A stretch of 64,000 bases of DNA from Halobellus clavatus (GTDB lineage: Archaea; Halobacteriota; Halobacteria; Halobacteriales; Haloferacaceae). The DNA lies in assembly GCF_900107195.1 (NCBI RefSeq), contig NZ_FNPB01000002.1, positions 1 through 64,000 on the forward strand, read 5' to 3'. Both the position numbers and the translations under genes were made by a program. The notes beneath the pieces were generated by a model. That model was not told where the DNA came from. It worked only from the letters and a program-made list of their open reading frames with translations, and did not search any database. This document shows, piece after piece, positions 30,887 to 39,185 of this stretch. The stretch's first letter is position 1; each line of letters opens with the position of its first letter.

Positions 30887-31939
30887 ATGCCGGAGACAGA
30901 TCTCGATCGTTCGGCGGTCCACGTGCTCGACCTGTTCTGTGGGGGCGGGGGGCTCTCGGAGGGCTTCCTGCAGGCCGGCTACGACGTCGTCGCCGGCGTC
31001 GACGTCGAAGCGGACTTCCTCGCGACCTACGAAGCGAACCACGAGGACGCCCTCGCGATCCAGGCCGACCTCTCGGCGGTCGACCCCGAGTCGTTCTTCG
31101 AGTCGCACCCGATCCAGCGAGACGAAATCGACGTCGTGATCGGGGGGCCGCCGTGCAAGGGGTTCAGTATCGCCGGCCATCGCGATCCCGACGACGAACG
31201 CAACTACCTCGTCGGGACCTTCATCGACTTCGTTGAGTACGTTCAGCCGGATGCCTTCGTGATGGAGAACGTCCCCGGCATCAAGTCGATGGAAGGGGGC
31301 GAGACGCTGCGGGCGATCCTGGAGGGCTTCGAACGCGCGGGGTACGAAAAGCCCGCCTACGAGACGCTGAACGCCGCCGACTACGGCGTGCCCCAGAAGC
31401 GCCGCCGCGTGATCTTCCAGGGTCGGCGCGACGGCTCGATCCCGACGTACCCCGAACGCACGCACGGACCATCGAAGCAGGCGACACTGACCGGCAGGCA
31501 ACTGAAGCCGTACGTGACGGTCGAAGAAGCCCTGCTGCAGCGGGGAGACGCGGACCCGATCCCGGAGTTACCGAACCACGAGACGACAGATCACTCCGCG
31601 GAGATGATCGAGCGCATCGCCGACGTCGATCCCGGCGAGAGTCTGTATGAGAGTTACGGCGACAGTTGGCGGCGGTTGCCCCGGAGCGAGCCCTCGATCA
31701 CGGTCAAGGAGAACCACAACGCCCCGTTCATCCACCCCGTCGAGGACCGCGTGGGAACGGTTCGGGAGTGCGCGATCCTCCAGTCGTTCCCCGACGACTA
31801 CGTGTTTCGGGGGCCCAAGAGCACGCAGTTGAAAGTCGTCGGCAACGCCGTGCCGCCGGGGCTCTCGAAGGCCATCGCCGAGTCGCTGGCGACGGATCTC
31901 GCGGCGATGCGGCAGGCCGGCGTCGCGGACGCGGAGTAG
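30887..31939 (+). CDS. DNA (cytosine-5) methyltransferase
   Basis: This is a 350-aa m5C methyltransferase. Motif I is VLDLFCGGGGLSEGF (14-27), motif IV GGPPCKGFS with catalytic Cys90, motif VI FVMENVPG, motif VIII PQKRRRVIFQG and motif X VVGNAVPP near the C-terminus. A recognition region of about 80 residues lies between VIII and X. PPCKGFS replaces the more usual PPCQGFS. The start at 30887 follows a TATA-like GTTGTTAAATACG with a short leader, so it has its own promoter. Protection against the nuclease upstream is the likely role; an orphan regulatory methylase is the alternative. Confidence 0.93.
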   Translation: MPETDLDRSAVHVLDLFCGGGGLSEGFLQAGYDVVAGVDVEADFLATYEANHEDALAIQADLSAVDPESFFESHPIQRDEIDVVIGGPPCKGFSIAGHRDPDDERNYLVGTFIDFVEYVQPDAFVMENVPGIKSMEGGETLRAILEGFERAGYEKPAYETLNAADYGVPQKRRRVIFQGRRDGSIPTYPERTHGPSKQATLTGRQLKPYVTVEEALLQRGDADPIPELPNHETTDHSAEMIERIADVDPGESLYESYGDSWRRLPRSEPSITVKENHNAPFIHPVEDRVGTVRECAILQSFPDDYVFRGPKSTQLKVVGNAVPPGLSKAIAESLATDLAAMRQAGVADAE

Positions 31940-31941
31940 AG

Positions 31942-32589
31942 CTACTTCTCGCGCCTGACGATGTTGTACCCTTCGAGCACCTTACCGAGACGGGGCATCG
32001 AGGCGACGACGACGTCGCAGGCCGGCCGAACGGCGTCTTTCGGCAGGTAGCCGACCGAGAGGCCCGCGACCTCCAGCATCGGGAGGTCGTTGGCGCCGTC
32101 GCCGACGGCGATCGTCCGGTCGAGCGGCACGTCGAGGTCGCTGGCGAGTGATTCCAGCGCCTCGTCCTTCGTGCCCGTGACGAGCGGACCGTCGACCGCG
32201 CCGGTGAGGCGTCCGCCGTCCACCGGAAGTCGGTTGGCGACGATGGTGTCGACCTCGACGCCCTCGTGTGCTAAGGCCCGCTCGACCCCCCGCTCGAAGC
32301 CACCGGTGAGGATGGCGACGTGGTGGCCGGCATCGCGGAGGCGCGCGATGAGGGCAGCCGCGCCGGGCCGGAGCCGCACCTCGTCGAAGGCCGCTTCGGC
32401 GGCCTCCTGCTCGAGTCCGTCGAGTAGCGACGCTCGCTCGCGGAGGCTCTCGGCGTACGAGAGTTCGTCGTTCATCGCGCGTTCGGTGATGTCGGCGATC
32501 CGGTCGGCGACGTCCAGCTGCTCGCCGAGCAGGACCATCATCTCCGAATCCGAGAGCGTTCCGTCGAAATCGAAGGCCACGAGTCGCAT
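31942..32589 (-). CDS. serB: Phosphoserine phosphatase
   Basis: This HAD enzyme of 215 aa performs the last step of serine synthesis. Motif I DFDGTLSDSE carries Asp7 and Asp9, motif II is ILTGGF, the Lys lies in GTKDEAL and motif IV is AVGDGANDLPML, as in SerB. The cap domain is short and helical. A TATA element (GACTTGAAAGC) about 28 bases upstream of the ATG indicates a leaderless transcript. It is divergent from serA, so the two serine-pathway genes share a 130-base control region; it converges on the methyltransferase gene with 2 bases between. Confidence 0.93.
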   Translation of the reverse strand: MRLVAFDFDGTLSDSEMMVLLGEQLDVADRIADITERAMNDELSYAESLRERASLLDGLEQEAAEAAFDEVRLRPGAAALIARLRDAGHHVAILTGGFERGVERALAHEGVEVDTIVANRLPVDGGRLTGAVDGPLVTGTKDEALESLASDLDVPLDRTIAVGDGANDLPMLEVAGLSVGYLPKDAVRPACDVVVASMPRLGKVLEGYNIVRREK

Positions 32590-32719
32590 ATCTGGCCGTC
32601 GTCGCGGGAGGCTTTCAAGTCACCTATCGCGACACCCCACGACAATCGATAACAGGCCACAGACGGCCGCTACCGACGAGAAGAAACGTTTAACCCCGGA
32701 AACCAGATAGGGTTCGTAT

Positions 32720-34321
32720 ATGAAGGTGCTTATTACGGACCCGATCGACGACGCGGGGCTCGAACGCCTCCGCTCGTCGGGCCACGACGTAGAGACGGCC
32801 TACGACGTGGAGGGCGAAGCGTTGCTCGAAGCGGTCGCAGACGCCAACGCGCTCGTCGTTCGGTCCGGAACCGAGGTCACCACGGACGTGTTCGAGGCGG
32901 CCTCGGACCTCGTCATCGTCGGTCGCGCCGGGATCGGCGTCGACAACATCGACATCGACGCCGCCACCGAACACGGCGTGATCGTCGCTAACGCGCCGGA
33001 GGGAAACGTTCGCGCCGCCGCCGAGCACACGGTCGCGATGTCGTTCGCCGCCGCGCGTTCGATTCCGCAAGCGCACGTGCGACTGAAGGGCGGCGAGTGG
33101 GCCAAGAGCGACTACCTCGGGACCGAACTCAACGGGAAGACGCTGGGCATCGTCGGCCTGGGCCGCGTCGGCCAGGAGGTCGCAAAGCGGCTCGACGGCC
33201 TCGGGATGAACCTCGTCGCGTTCGATCCGTACATCAGCGAGGAGCGCGCTGAACGGCTCGGCGCCGAGCTCGTCGAGTTCGAGGCGTGTCTCGAGGCGGC
33301 GGACTTCCTCACCGTCCACACGCCGCTGACACCCGAGACCGAGGGGATGATCTCGACCGAGGAACTCGAACTGATGGGCGGCGGCTTCCTCGTGAACTGC
33401 GCCCGCGGCGGCGTCGTCGACGAGGACGCGCTCGCAGCGGCTGTCGACGACGGTATCCTCGACGGGGCTGCAGTCGACGTCTTCGCCGACGAACCGGTCT
33501 CGCCGGACAGCCCCCTGCTCGACGTCGACGAGATCGTCGTCACGCCGCACCTCGGCGCGTCGACGGAAGCCGCCCAGGAGAACGTGGCGACCTCGATCGC
33601 CGACCAGATCGACGCGGCGTTCGCGGGCGAACCGGTGATGAACGCGCTGAACGCGCCTTCGGTGGACGAGAGCGTCTTCCCGCGTATCCGTCCCTACATC
33701 GGCCTCGCGGAGACCGCCGGCAAGATCGCCGCGCAACTGCTCGACGGCCGGATCTCCACCGTCGAAGTCTCCTACGAGGGCGACATCGCCGAGGAAGACA
33801 TCGAACTCGTCACCGCGTCGGCGCTGAAGGGTGTCTTCGAGCCGCTTGAGTGGCAGGTCAACTCGGTCAACGCGCCGCAAATCGCCGAGGAGCGTGGAAT
33901 CGAGGTGACCGAATCCAAGCGGCTCCAGTCGGCAGACTTCCAGAGCCTCGTGACCGTCGAGGTCGGCAACGACGAGGATTCCCTGAGCGTCTGTGGGACG
34001 CTCTTCGCCGGTGAGGACCCACGGATCGTCAGGATCGACGGCTACCGGGTCGACGCAATCCCGTCCGGAAAGATGCTCGTCGCCCGCAACGCGGACAAAC
34101 CGGGCGTCATCGGGTTCATCGGGTCCGTGCTCGGCGATCACAACATCAACATCGCGGGGATGTTCAACGCTCGGCGGGACAAAGAGGGCGGCGAAGCGCT
34201 CACCGTCTACAACCTCGACGATCCCGTCCCCGAGGACGTCGTCGGGACGATCCTCGCGGACGACCGGATGATCGACGTCACGTATCTCACGCTCAACGGC
34301 GCAGAAGAGCACGAAAAGTAA
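32720..34321 (+). CDS. serA: D-3-phosphoglycerate dehydrogenase
   Basis: This 533-aa enzyme oxidises 3-phosphoglycerate with NAD, the first step of serine synthesis. The NAD-binding motif is GIVGLGRVGQEVA (about 144-156). The catalytic Arg and Glu are in NCARGGVVDEDAL and the DVFADEP region, and the catalytic His in TPHLGASTEAA. The C-terminal half contains an intervening allosteric-substrate-binding domain and an ACT domain (NADKPGVIGFIGSVLGDHNIN), so serine feedback is likely. A TATA box (GTTTAACCCC) 30 bases before the ATG indicates a leaderless transcript. Confidence 0.96.
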   Translation: MKVLITDPIDDAGLERLRSSGHDVETAYDVEGEALLEAVADANALVVRSGTEVTTDVFEAASDLVIVGRAGIGVDNIDIDAATEHGVIVANAPEGNVRAAAEHTVAMSFAAARSIPQAHVRLKGGEWAKSDYLGTELNGKTLGIVGLGRVGQEVAKRLDGLGMNLVAFDPYISEERAERLGAELVEFEACLEAADFLTVHTPLTPETEGMISTEELELMGGGFLVNCARGGVVDEDALAAAVDDGILDGAAVDVFADEPVSPDSPLLDVDEIVVTPHLGASTEAAQENVATSIADQIDAAFAGEPVMNALNAPSVDESVFPRIRPYIGLAETAGKIAAQLLDGRISTVEVSYEGDIAEEDIELVTASALKGVFEPLEWQVNSVNAPQIAEERGIEVTESKRLQSADFQSLVTVEVGNDEDSLSVCGTLFAGEDPRIVRIDGYRVDAIPSGKMLVARNADKPGVIGFIGSVLGDHNINIAGMFNARRDKEGGEALTVYNLDDPVPEDVVGTILADDRMIDVTYLTLNGAEEHEK

Positions 34322-34337
34322 CCACCGGCGACCGGGG

Positions 34338-34715
34338 CTACGGGCGGACCCGCGCCGCCGCAGTTCGAAGCCGTTCGGCGACGGACGCGGCCAGTGTGCG
34401 CAGGGTGTCGCCTCCGTTCGCCGCCGACTCGTCTTCACCTGTCGTCTCCGTCGCACGCTCCAGTTCCGCCGTTCGCTGCCGAAGTTGCCGTTCGTAGCGG
34501 TCGATGACGTCCTGACGCTCGCGTCGGCGGCGGTCCAGACAGCGCTCCAGACGCGCTTTCTCGCGCTGCAGACGGACGTTTTCTGCTTCGAGTCGGTCGT
34601 TCGTGCGTTCGAGTTCGACGATCCGTTCGACGAGCAGTGACGACGATGGCGGGCCGGTACCCGGCTCGGCGGTCGAATCGCCGTCGGTGGGCGGCGGGGA
34701 AGACGGCGAGGACAT
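34338..34715 (-). CDS. Coiled-coil protein, unknown function
   Basis: This 125-aa protein was not recognised. Residues 1-27 are Ser/Pro-rich and probably disordered. Residues about 28-92 are a continuous coiled coil rich in Arg and Glu (VERIVELERTNDRLEAENVR and onward), and the C-terminus is a short amphipathic helix. It has more Arg than its neighbours. A TATA-like GGTATGTAGTACC lies about 28 bases upstream of the ATG. The heptad pattern and promoter support a real gene. Confidence 0.7.
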   Translation of the reverse strand: MSSPSSPPPTDGDSTAEPGTGPPSSSLLVERIVELERTNDRLEAENVRLQREKARLERCLDRRRRERQDVIDRYERQLRQRTAELERATETTGEDESAANGGDTLRTLAASVAERLRTAAARVRP

Positions 34716-34839
34716 ATATGTGGTACGGTACTACATACCAAAGAAGGCCCGTCAGACGAGCGACAGACACTGAAACGCACGTGAAGAAGCGAGGCAGGAC
34801 GAACGGACGGAGCGGGGTGCGAGACGCGAGGGCGTGGCG

Positions 34840-36105
34840 TCAGTTCGCGCCGATATGCTCTAAGACGGCCTGCGTGTCGTTGGCGACGGGTTCGGGGTCA
34901 CCGCCGGCCTCGAACGCGGCGTCGGGATCTTTCAGCAGGTGGCCCGTGGTGAGACAGACGACGTCCTCGTCGGCGTCGACGACGCCGCGATCGCGGAGTT
35001 TCTTCAGCCCAGCGATCGAGGCGGCGGAGGCGGGTTCGACGCCGATGCCCTCCTTGGCCAGGTCGCGCTGCGCCCCGGTGATCGCCTCGTCGGAGACGGA
35101 GACGGCCGTGCCGCCGGTCCCGCGGATGCCGGGCAGCGCCTTCGGGGCGTTGACGGGGTTACCGATACGAATCGCCGTCGCGCGGGTCTCGACGTCCTCC
35201 CACCGCTCGGTGTCTTCCCACCCGTGCTCGATCGCCTCGACCATCGGGGCGGCGCCCTCGGCCTGGACGCCGGTGAGTTTGGGGACCTCGGCCGGGTCGA
35301 GCGCGCCGGACTGGACGAGTTCGCGGAACGCCTTGTACAGCGCCGAGGTGTTGCCCGCGTTCCCCACGGGCAGGACGATCCGGTCGGGGAACCGGCCGTA
35401 GTCGTCGCGGAACTCCTCGAGGATCTCGAGACCGATCGTCTTCTGCCCTTCCAGACGGAAGGGGTTCAGAGAGTTCAGGAGGTACACCTCGCCGCGCTGT
35501 GCGAGGTCCTGGACGATATCGAGACACGCGTCGAAGTTGCCGTCGACCTCCAGGATCCGCGCGTCGTGAAGTGCGGCCTGTGCAATCTTGCCGGCCGCGA
35601 CCTTCCCCGCCGGGAGGAGCACGAGCGTCTCCATCCCCCCGCGTGCGCCGTAAGCGGCGAGCGCGGCCGAGGTGTTCCCGGTCGAGGCACACGCCAGGCG
35701 ATCGACGCCGAGTTCCTTCGCGACGCGGACGCCGACAGTCATTCCCCGGTCTTTGAACGACCCCGTCGGGTTCATGCCTTCGTGTTTGACGCGGAGCGTG
35801 TTGACGCCGATCTCCTCGCGAAGGCGCGGTGCTTCGTGGAGTGGCGTGTCACCCTCCGGGAGACTGACGCCCATCTCGAACGGCAGTGCAGCGTGATACC
35901 GCCAGACGCCGCGACCCTCGTTCTGGAAATCCTCGAACGTCGGCGGGTCGGCGTAGCGGACCTCGAGCAAGTTGCCGTCCTCGCCGGTGTACCTGATTTC
36001 GTCGAACGGCGCGTACGTCTCGCCGGTCTCGATGTCGGCAAGCCAGACCCCGTCTTCAGCGACCGCAGGAGCATCGGGCGCTGGCGAAGTGAGTTCGAGA
36101 CTCAT
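34840..36105 (-). CDS. thrC: Threonine synthase
   Basis: This PLP enzyme of 421 aa converts O-phosphohomoserine to threonine. The PLP lysine is in HEGMNPTGSFKDRGMTVG (about 108-125), the substrate loop is ASTGNTSAALAAYGARGG and the phosphate-binding loop PVGNAGNTSALYKAF. The N-terminal zinc-ribbon residues of some archaeal forms are missing here, replaced by DGVWLADIETGE. A TATA-like TCCTTTTCACGG lies about 28 bases before the ATG. It is a single gene between a coiled-coil protein and an HTH regulator. Confidence 0.95.
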   Translation of the reverse strand: MSLELTSPAPDAPAVAEDGVWLADIETGETYAPFDEIRYTGEDGNLLEVRYADPPTFEDFQNEGRGVWRYHAALPFEMGVSLPEGDTPLHEAPRLREEIGVNTLRVKHEGMNPTGSFKDRGMTVGVRVAKELGVDRLACASTGNTSAALAAYGARGGMETLVLLPAGKVAAGKIAQAALHDARILEVDGNFDACLDIVQDLAQRGEVYLLNSLNPFRLEGQKTIGLEILEEFRDDYGRFPDRIVLPVGNAGNTSALYKAFRELVQSGALDPAEVPKLTGVQAEGAAPMVEAIEHGWEDTERWEDVETRATAIRIGNPVNAPKALPGIRGTGGTAVSVSDEAITGAQRDLAKEGIGVEPASAASIAGLKKLRDRGVVDADEDVVCLTTGHLLKDPDAAFEAGGDPEPVANDTQAVLEHIGAN

Positions 36106-36180
36106 CGTGAGAACTGTCGCGTTCGGCCGTGAAAAGGAGGGCGGTTCGCGTGCCGGTGCCCGAAGTCCGATGGGGCGAAC

Positions 36181-36561
36181 TCAGGCGACCTCGTCCTCAC
36201 CGTACTCGTCGATGCTGCGGTGGACCCGCTCGACCCACTCGTCGAGCGCGCCGTGGAGCATCTCTTTGGCGTCGGGAAGTTCGGTCCCGGTGTACTGATA
36301 GATGTACCCGCCGGAGTCGAGGAGTCGGCGCTCGCGTTCGGCGAGTCCCTTCTCCATCAGCGTGGTGAGCGACCGGTTCACGTTACTCCGGTCGCGATCG
36401 AGGATCTCCGCGAGTTCCGCGACGGTGCTGCCGGGATTGTCGAGGAGTGTGAGATATGTTCGGCTCTCGTGTCGCTGGATCCCGAAGACGCAGGCGAGGA
36501 CCTGCTGGAACCCGGGGTTTTCGGTCTCCAGGAGGTCGCTCATCTCTGGCACGTCGCTCAT
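36181..36561 (-). CDS. HTH transcriptional regulator (TrmB/MarR-like)
   Basis: This is a 126-aa winged-helix protein. FGIQRHESRTYLTLLDNPGS, TVAELAEILDRDRSNVNRSL, TTLMEKGLAERERRLLDSGG and YIYQYTGTELPDAKEM form the HTH and wing of the TrmB-like regulators found widely in haloarchaea. No sensor domain is attached, so it may read redox or bind a small partner; the conserved Cys in VLACVFG is noted. A TATA element (GACTTTAGTCG) is 28 bases before the ATG. Targets are unknown. Confidence 0.85.
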   Translation of the reverse strand: MSDVPEMSDLLETENPGFQQVLACVFGIQRHESRTYLTLLDNPGSTVAELAEILDRDRSNVNRSLTTLMEKGLAERERRLLDSGGYIYQYTGTELPDAKEMLHGALDEWVERVHRSIDEYGEDEVA

Positions 36562-36628
36562 ATCATCAATACACCGCCGCCGCGACTAAAGTCCGGGGTA
36601 CTCGGCAGAGACGAGCAGGCACCGCCTC

Positions 36629-36868
36629 TCACTCCGCGCGCCCGTAGCCCATATTCTCGATGCAGGTGCGCATCTCGGCTTCGTCGTCGTGTTTGTGCAG
36701 CGTCGTCGGCGTGTCGCAGTAGTACGTCTCGCCGTCGTGTCGGAGCGAGAGTTGGTGGGTCCCGCCGAGCAGTTCGGCCTCGACGACGACGCGGCGTCCC
36801 TCCCGGAGTTCGTCGAGAATCTCGGTCGCGGTCAACTCGCCGGATTCGATGCGGAGCGGATCGGCCAT
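36629..36868 (-). CDS. Small acidic haloarchaeal protein, unknown
   Basis: This is a 79-aa protein without a recognised domain. The pattern helix (TATEILDELREGRR), strands (VVVEAELLGGTHQLSLRHDG, ETYYCDTPTTLHKH) and helix (EAEMRTCIENMGYG) suggests a compact alpha/beta fold with two Cys. A TATA element (ATCATATTCTTC, minus strand about 36886-36898) at leaderless distance supports expression. Confidence 0.75.
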   Translation of the reverse strand: MADPLRIESGELTATEILDELREGRRVVVEAELLGGTHQLSLRHDGETYYCDTPTTLHKHDDEAEMRTCIENMGYGRAE

Positions 36869-36932
36869 ACTACACGATGTGAACAGAAGAATATGATTGT
36901 TTGCGGTCGCTCGGAACGGGACAGCGCCGAGA

Positions 36933-37619
36933 TCAGTTCGTCGTCGACCGCGACCGATCCTCAGACTCGGGGGGTTCGACGCCCTCGGCGGCCTCGGCGG
37001 TCTCTGTCTCCTTGCGGGTGTGGACGTGCCAGCGGGTCACCTCGTCGTCGTACTCGCTGAGGCGGTCGCTGACTTCCGTCTTGAGTTCGTCGTCGTTGAT
37101 GTTGACCTCGAAGATGAACGAGACCTCGTCCTCGCCGCGGGTCGACTTCTGGATGTTGGCGCTGACCAGTTCGTTGTCGAAGTAGTACGGCGCCAACTGG
37201 GTCATCACCCGCTGGTAGACGGTGTTCTCCACGCGCCGGAGGGCCCGGCGGCTGGCTGAGTCCGCCGCGCGGGCGACGTAGCCGAGGGACTCCGACCAGC
37301 GTTCCACCGCACCATTGCTGTCTCCCTCTTCGACGCGTTCGTATGACTCCGAAAGCCGTTCGCCTGCGGTCTGGAGGTCCTCGTCGGGATCTTTTCCTGC
37401 CTTTTCGCCCTCGCCTTCGGAGACGCTCGCCTGGACGGCCGTCTTCTCACTGACGTCCTCGCCGAGTCGCTCGTGAGACTTCGGCCGCCACTCGTCCCAC
37501 TCCTCGAAGGCGTCACTGTCGACGCCCGCATCTTGGAGCGCTCGCGTGATACGCTCGCCATGTTCGACGACGTCCCCCCAATTGCCCCGAACTTTGAATC
37601 CGGAGACGCTCTCTTCCAT
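36933..37619 (-). CDS. Conserved haloarchaeal protein, unknown
   Basis: This is a 228-aa protein of unknown function. An N-terminal segment begins MEESVSGFKVRGNWGDVVEHGERI. An acidic low-complexity middle follows (about 75-105), then a helical segment and a C-terminal alpha/beta region (YYFDNELVSANIQKS, EVSFIFEVNINDDELK) with a disordered tail. The start at 37619 fits a strong TATA box (TTTTTATACC, about 37645-37656) about 30 bases upstream; the frame is open further, but those residues would precede transcription. Confidence 0.8.
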   Translation of the reverse strand: MEESVSGFKVRGNWGDVVEHGERITRALQDAGVDSDAFEEWDEWRPKSHERLGEDVSEKTAVQASVSEGEGEKAGKDPDEDLQTAGERLSESYERVEEGDSNGAVERWSESLGYVARAADSASRRALRRVENTVYQRVMTQLAPYYFDNELVSANIQKSTRGEDEVSFIFEVNINDDELKTEVSDRLSEYDDEVTRWHVHTRKETETAEAAEGVEPPESEDRSRSTTN

Positions 37620-37773
37620 CGTCTCGGGCGAGGTAGGGCCGGCAGGGTATAAAAATCTACTCCGCGTTGTGCGACCGTTGCTCACACCCGACGGCTCGAA
37701 TCGGTGGCGCTAAACGGCCGTGAATGGCGGCAGTTCGGGTGAAGACGCGGGATTCAGACAAACAGGGTCGAGT

Positions 37774-37986
37774 TCAGCGGTCGCCGTAGATGAACGAGGT
37801 CGCCGCGCGATCCAGCCGGCTGGCGAGTCCACCGAGCCACGCGCCCGGCGAGATCCGTCGTAGCGCGTCGTCGTCGACTTCGATTCGCTCTCCGTCGAAG
37901 GGGCCGTCGCCGTCGACGTCTGTCGCTTCCACGACGGTCGACATCGAGCATCGGCCGCAGGATTCGGTGTTCCCGTTCGTGCGCAT
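37774..37986 (-). CDS. Small protein, unknown
   Basis: This is a 70-aa protein not recognised. An N-terminal SCGRC motif could bind metal, the acidic middle is EATDVDGDGPFDGERIEVDD, and a C-terminal amphipathic helix (ISPGAWLGGLASRLDRAATS) follows. ATG 37986 is chosen because a strong TATA box (CCTAATTTTAATG, about 38010-38022) lies 30 bases upstream. The longer frame from 38013 would start inside the TATA box, and an internal ATG at 37944 is the alternative. It is divergent from the cupin gene. Confidence 0.65.
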   Translation of the reverse strand: MRTNGNTESCGRCSMSTVVEATDVDGDGPFDGERIEVDDDALRRISPGAWLGGLASRLDRAATSFIYGDR

Positions 37987-38078
37987 TATCCCAAATGACG
38001 GCGCAAAGAACATTAAAATTAGGGGAAGATCGGGCCGGTCCCGAGCGGCTTTTGTGCCTGTATGCGGAGTAGGCGCGT

Positions 38079-38453
38079 ATGGGATATCGAATCGTGGATC
38101 TCGATACCGTGTCTCCGAGCGACGGGCGGCCCTGTGAGATGCGAGCGCTCGGAACCGCCGCCGAGCTCTCGAACGTCGCGATCAACCGCTTCCGCGCCGA
38201 GCCGGGCGAGCAGCTACCGCTAGCGTATCACTACCACGAGGAACAAGAAGAGGCGTTCTACGTGCTGTCCGGAACGCTGTCCGTCGAGACGCCCGAGGGG
38301 ACCTACGAGATCGAAGCTGACGGGCTGTTCGCGGTCGACCCCGAGAGCCCACAGCGCGCGTACAACCCCGACGACGCCGACGAGGACGTCGTCGTGCTCG
38401 CGATCGGAGCGCCGGCGGTGGACGGCGACGCCGTCGCGTACGACCCCGAATAA
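38079..38453 (+). CDS. Cupin domain protein
   Basis: This is a 124-aa single-domain cupin. The first cupin motif is YHYHEEQEEAFYVLSGTLSV, with metal ligands His51, His53 and Glu57 or 58. The second motif region is GLFAVDPESPQRAYNPDD, which lacks the usual His of motif 2 and so has three likely ligands. The reaction is unknown; such cupins can be isomerases, dioxygenases or sugar-binding proteins. Its stop codon overlaps the start of the next gene by one base (TAATG), so they form an operon. Confidence 0.88.
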   Translation: MGYRIVDLDTVSPSDGRPCEMRALGTAAELSNVAINRFRAEPGEQLPLAYHYHEEQEEAFYVLSGTLSVETPEGTYEIEADGLFAVDPESPQRAYNPDDADEDVVVLAIGAPAVDGDAVAYDPE

Positions 38454-39100
38454 TGGCCGAGGAATCCACGGAGCCGTTCGATCCGGTCGAGGCGGCCGAG
38501 GGGACCGATATCGACCTCTCCGACGTGCCCGTCTGGGAGGACGAGTACCTCGATCGGGTGTCCGACCGCCTGATGTTCAACTACGATCTCGAACAGGACA
38601 AGCGGGTCCGCGGCGAGCGGTTTCCGCTGTTCGCCGAGTTGCGAATGGAGAGCCAGAAGCACTTTTTTCACCCCGCCCTGGACTACGCGAACCACGAGCA
38701 CCGGGAGTTCCTGTTCGCTCGGCGCACTGATCGACCGACGGTAGCGGAGGTCGAACGACTCGTGACGCTCGGCCACGACCTCGCCGACTCCGAGGAGTGG
38801 GTCGTGCCCGACGAGGAGCACTTCGGGACGGACTTCACCTTCGTCCTCGTCGCCGAGACACTGCCCGACGACGTGCGGGAGTTTATCGACGGCTTCCGGG
38901 ATCGGACGCTGCTCAAGTTCGGGTACTACGGGCACTACGAGATCAGTCTCGCGGTCGTTGCACCCGAGACCGAATCGATCGTCAAGAGCGAGAGCGCGGC
39001 GTCCGCCGAGGCGTTCGCGCTGTGGCGCGATGTGCCGCCGAGCGACGATCGCTCGGTGTTGGGACGCCTCCGAGACGCGGTGGCACGGCGACTCGGCTGA
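38453..39100 (+). CDS. Conserved haloarchaeal protein, cupin operon
   Basis: This is a 215-aa soluble protein not recognised. It starts with an acidic disordered segment (1-25). A conserved-looking core follows (WEDEYLDRVSDRLMFNYDLEQD, FPLFAELRMESQKHFFHPALDYAN) and an alpha/beta C-terminal half (FTFVLVAETLPDDVREFIDGF, GHYEISLAVVAP). The one-base overlap with the cupin suggests coupled translation and a joint role. No catalytic motif is visible. Confidence 0.8.
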   Translation: MAEESTEPFDPVEAAEGTDIDLSDVPVWEDEYLDRVSDRLMFNYDLEQDKRVRGERFPLFAELRMESQKHFFHPALDYANHEHREFLFARRTDRPTVAEVERLVTLGHDLADSEEWVVPDEEHFGTDFTFVLVAETLPDDVREFIDGFRDRTLLKFGYYGHYEISLAVVAPETESIVKSESAASAEAFALWRDVPPSDDRSVLGRLRDAVARRLG

Positions 39101-39185
39101 CGAGAGCAACCGAGCGGGCTGGACCGTGCAGGTCCGGCGAAGCGAACGCAGAAAAGAAGGTAAACGCGGGGAATTCAGGTGCAGT

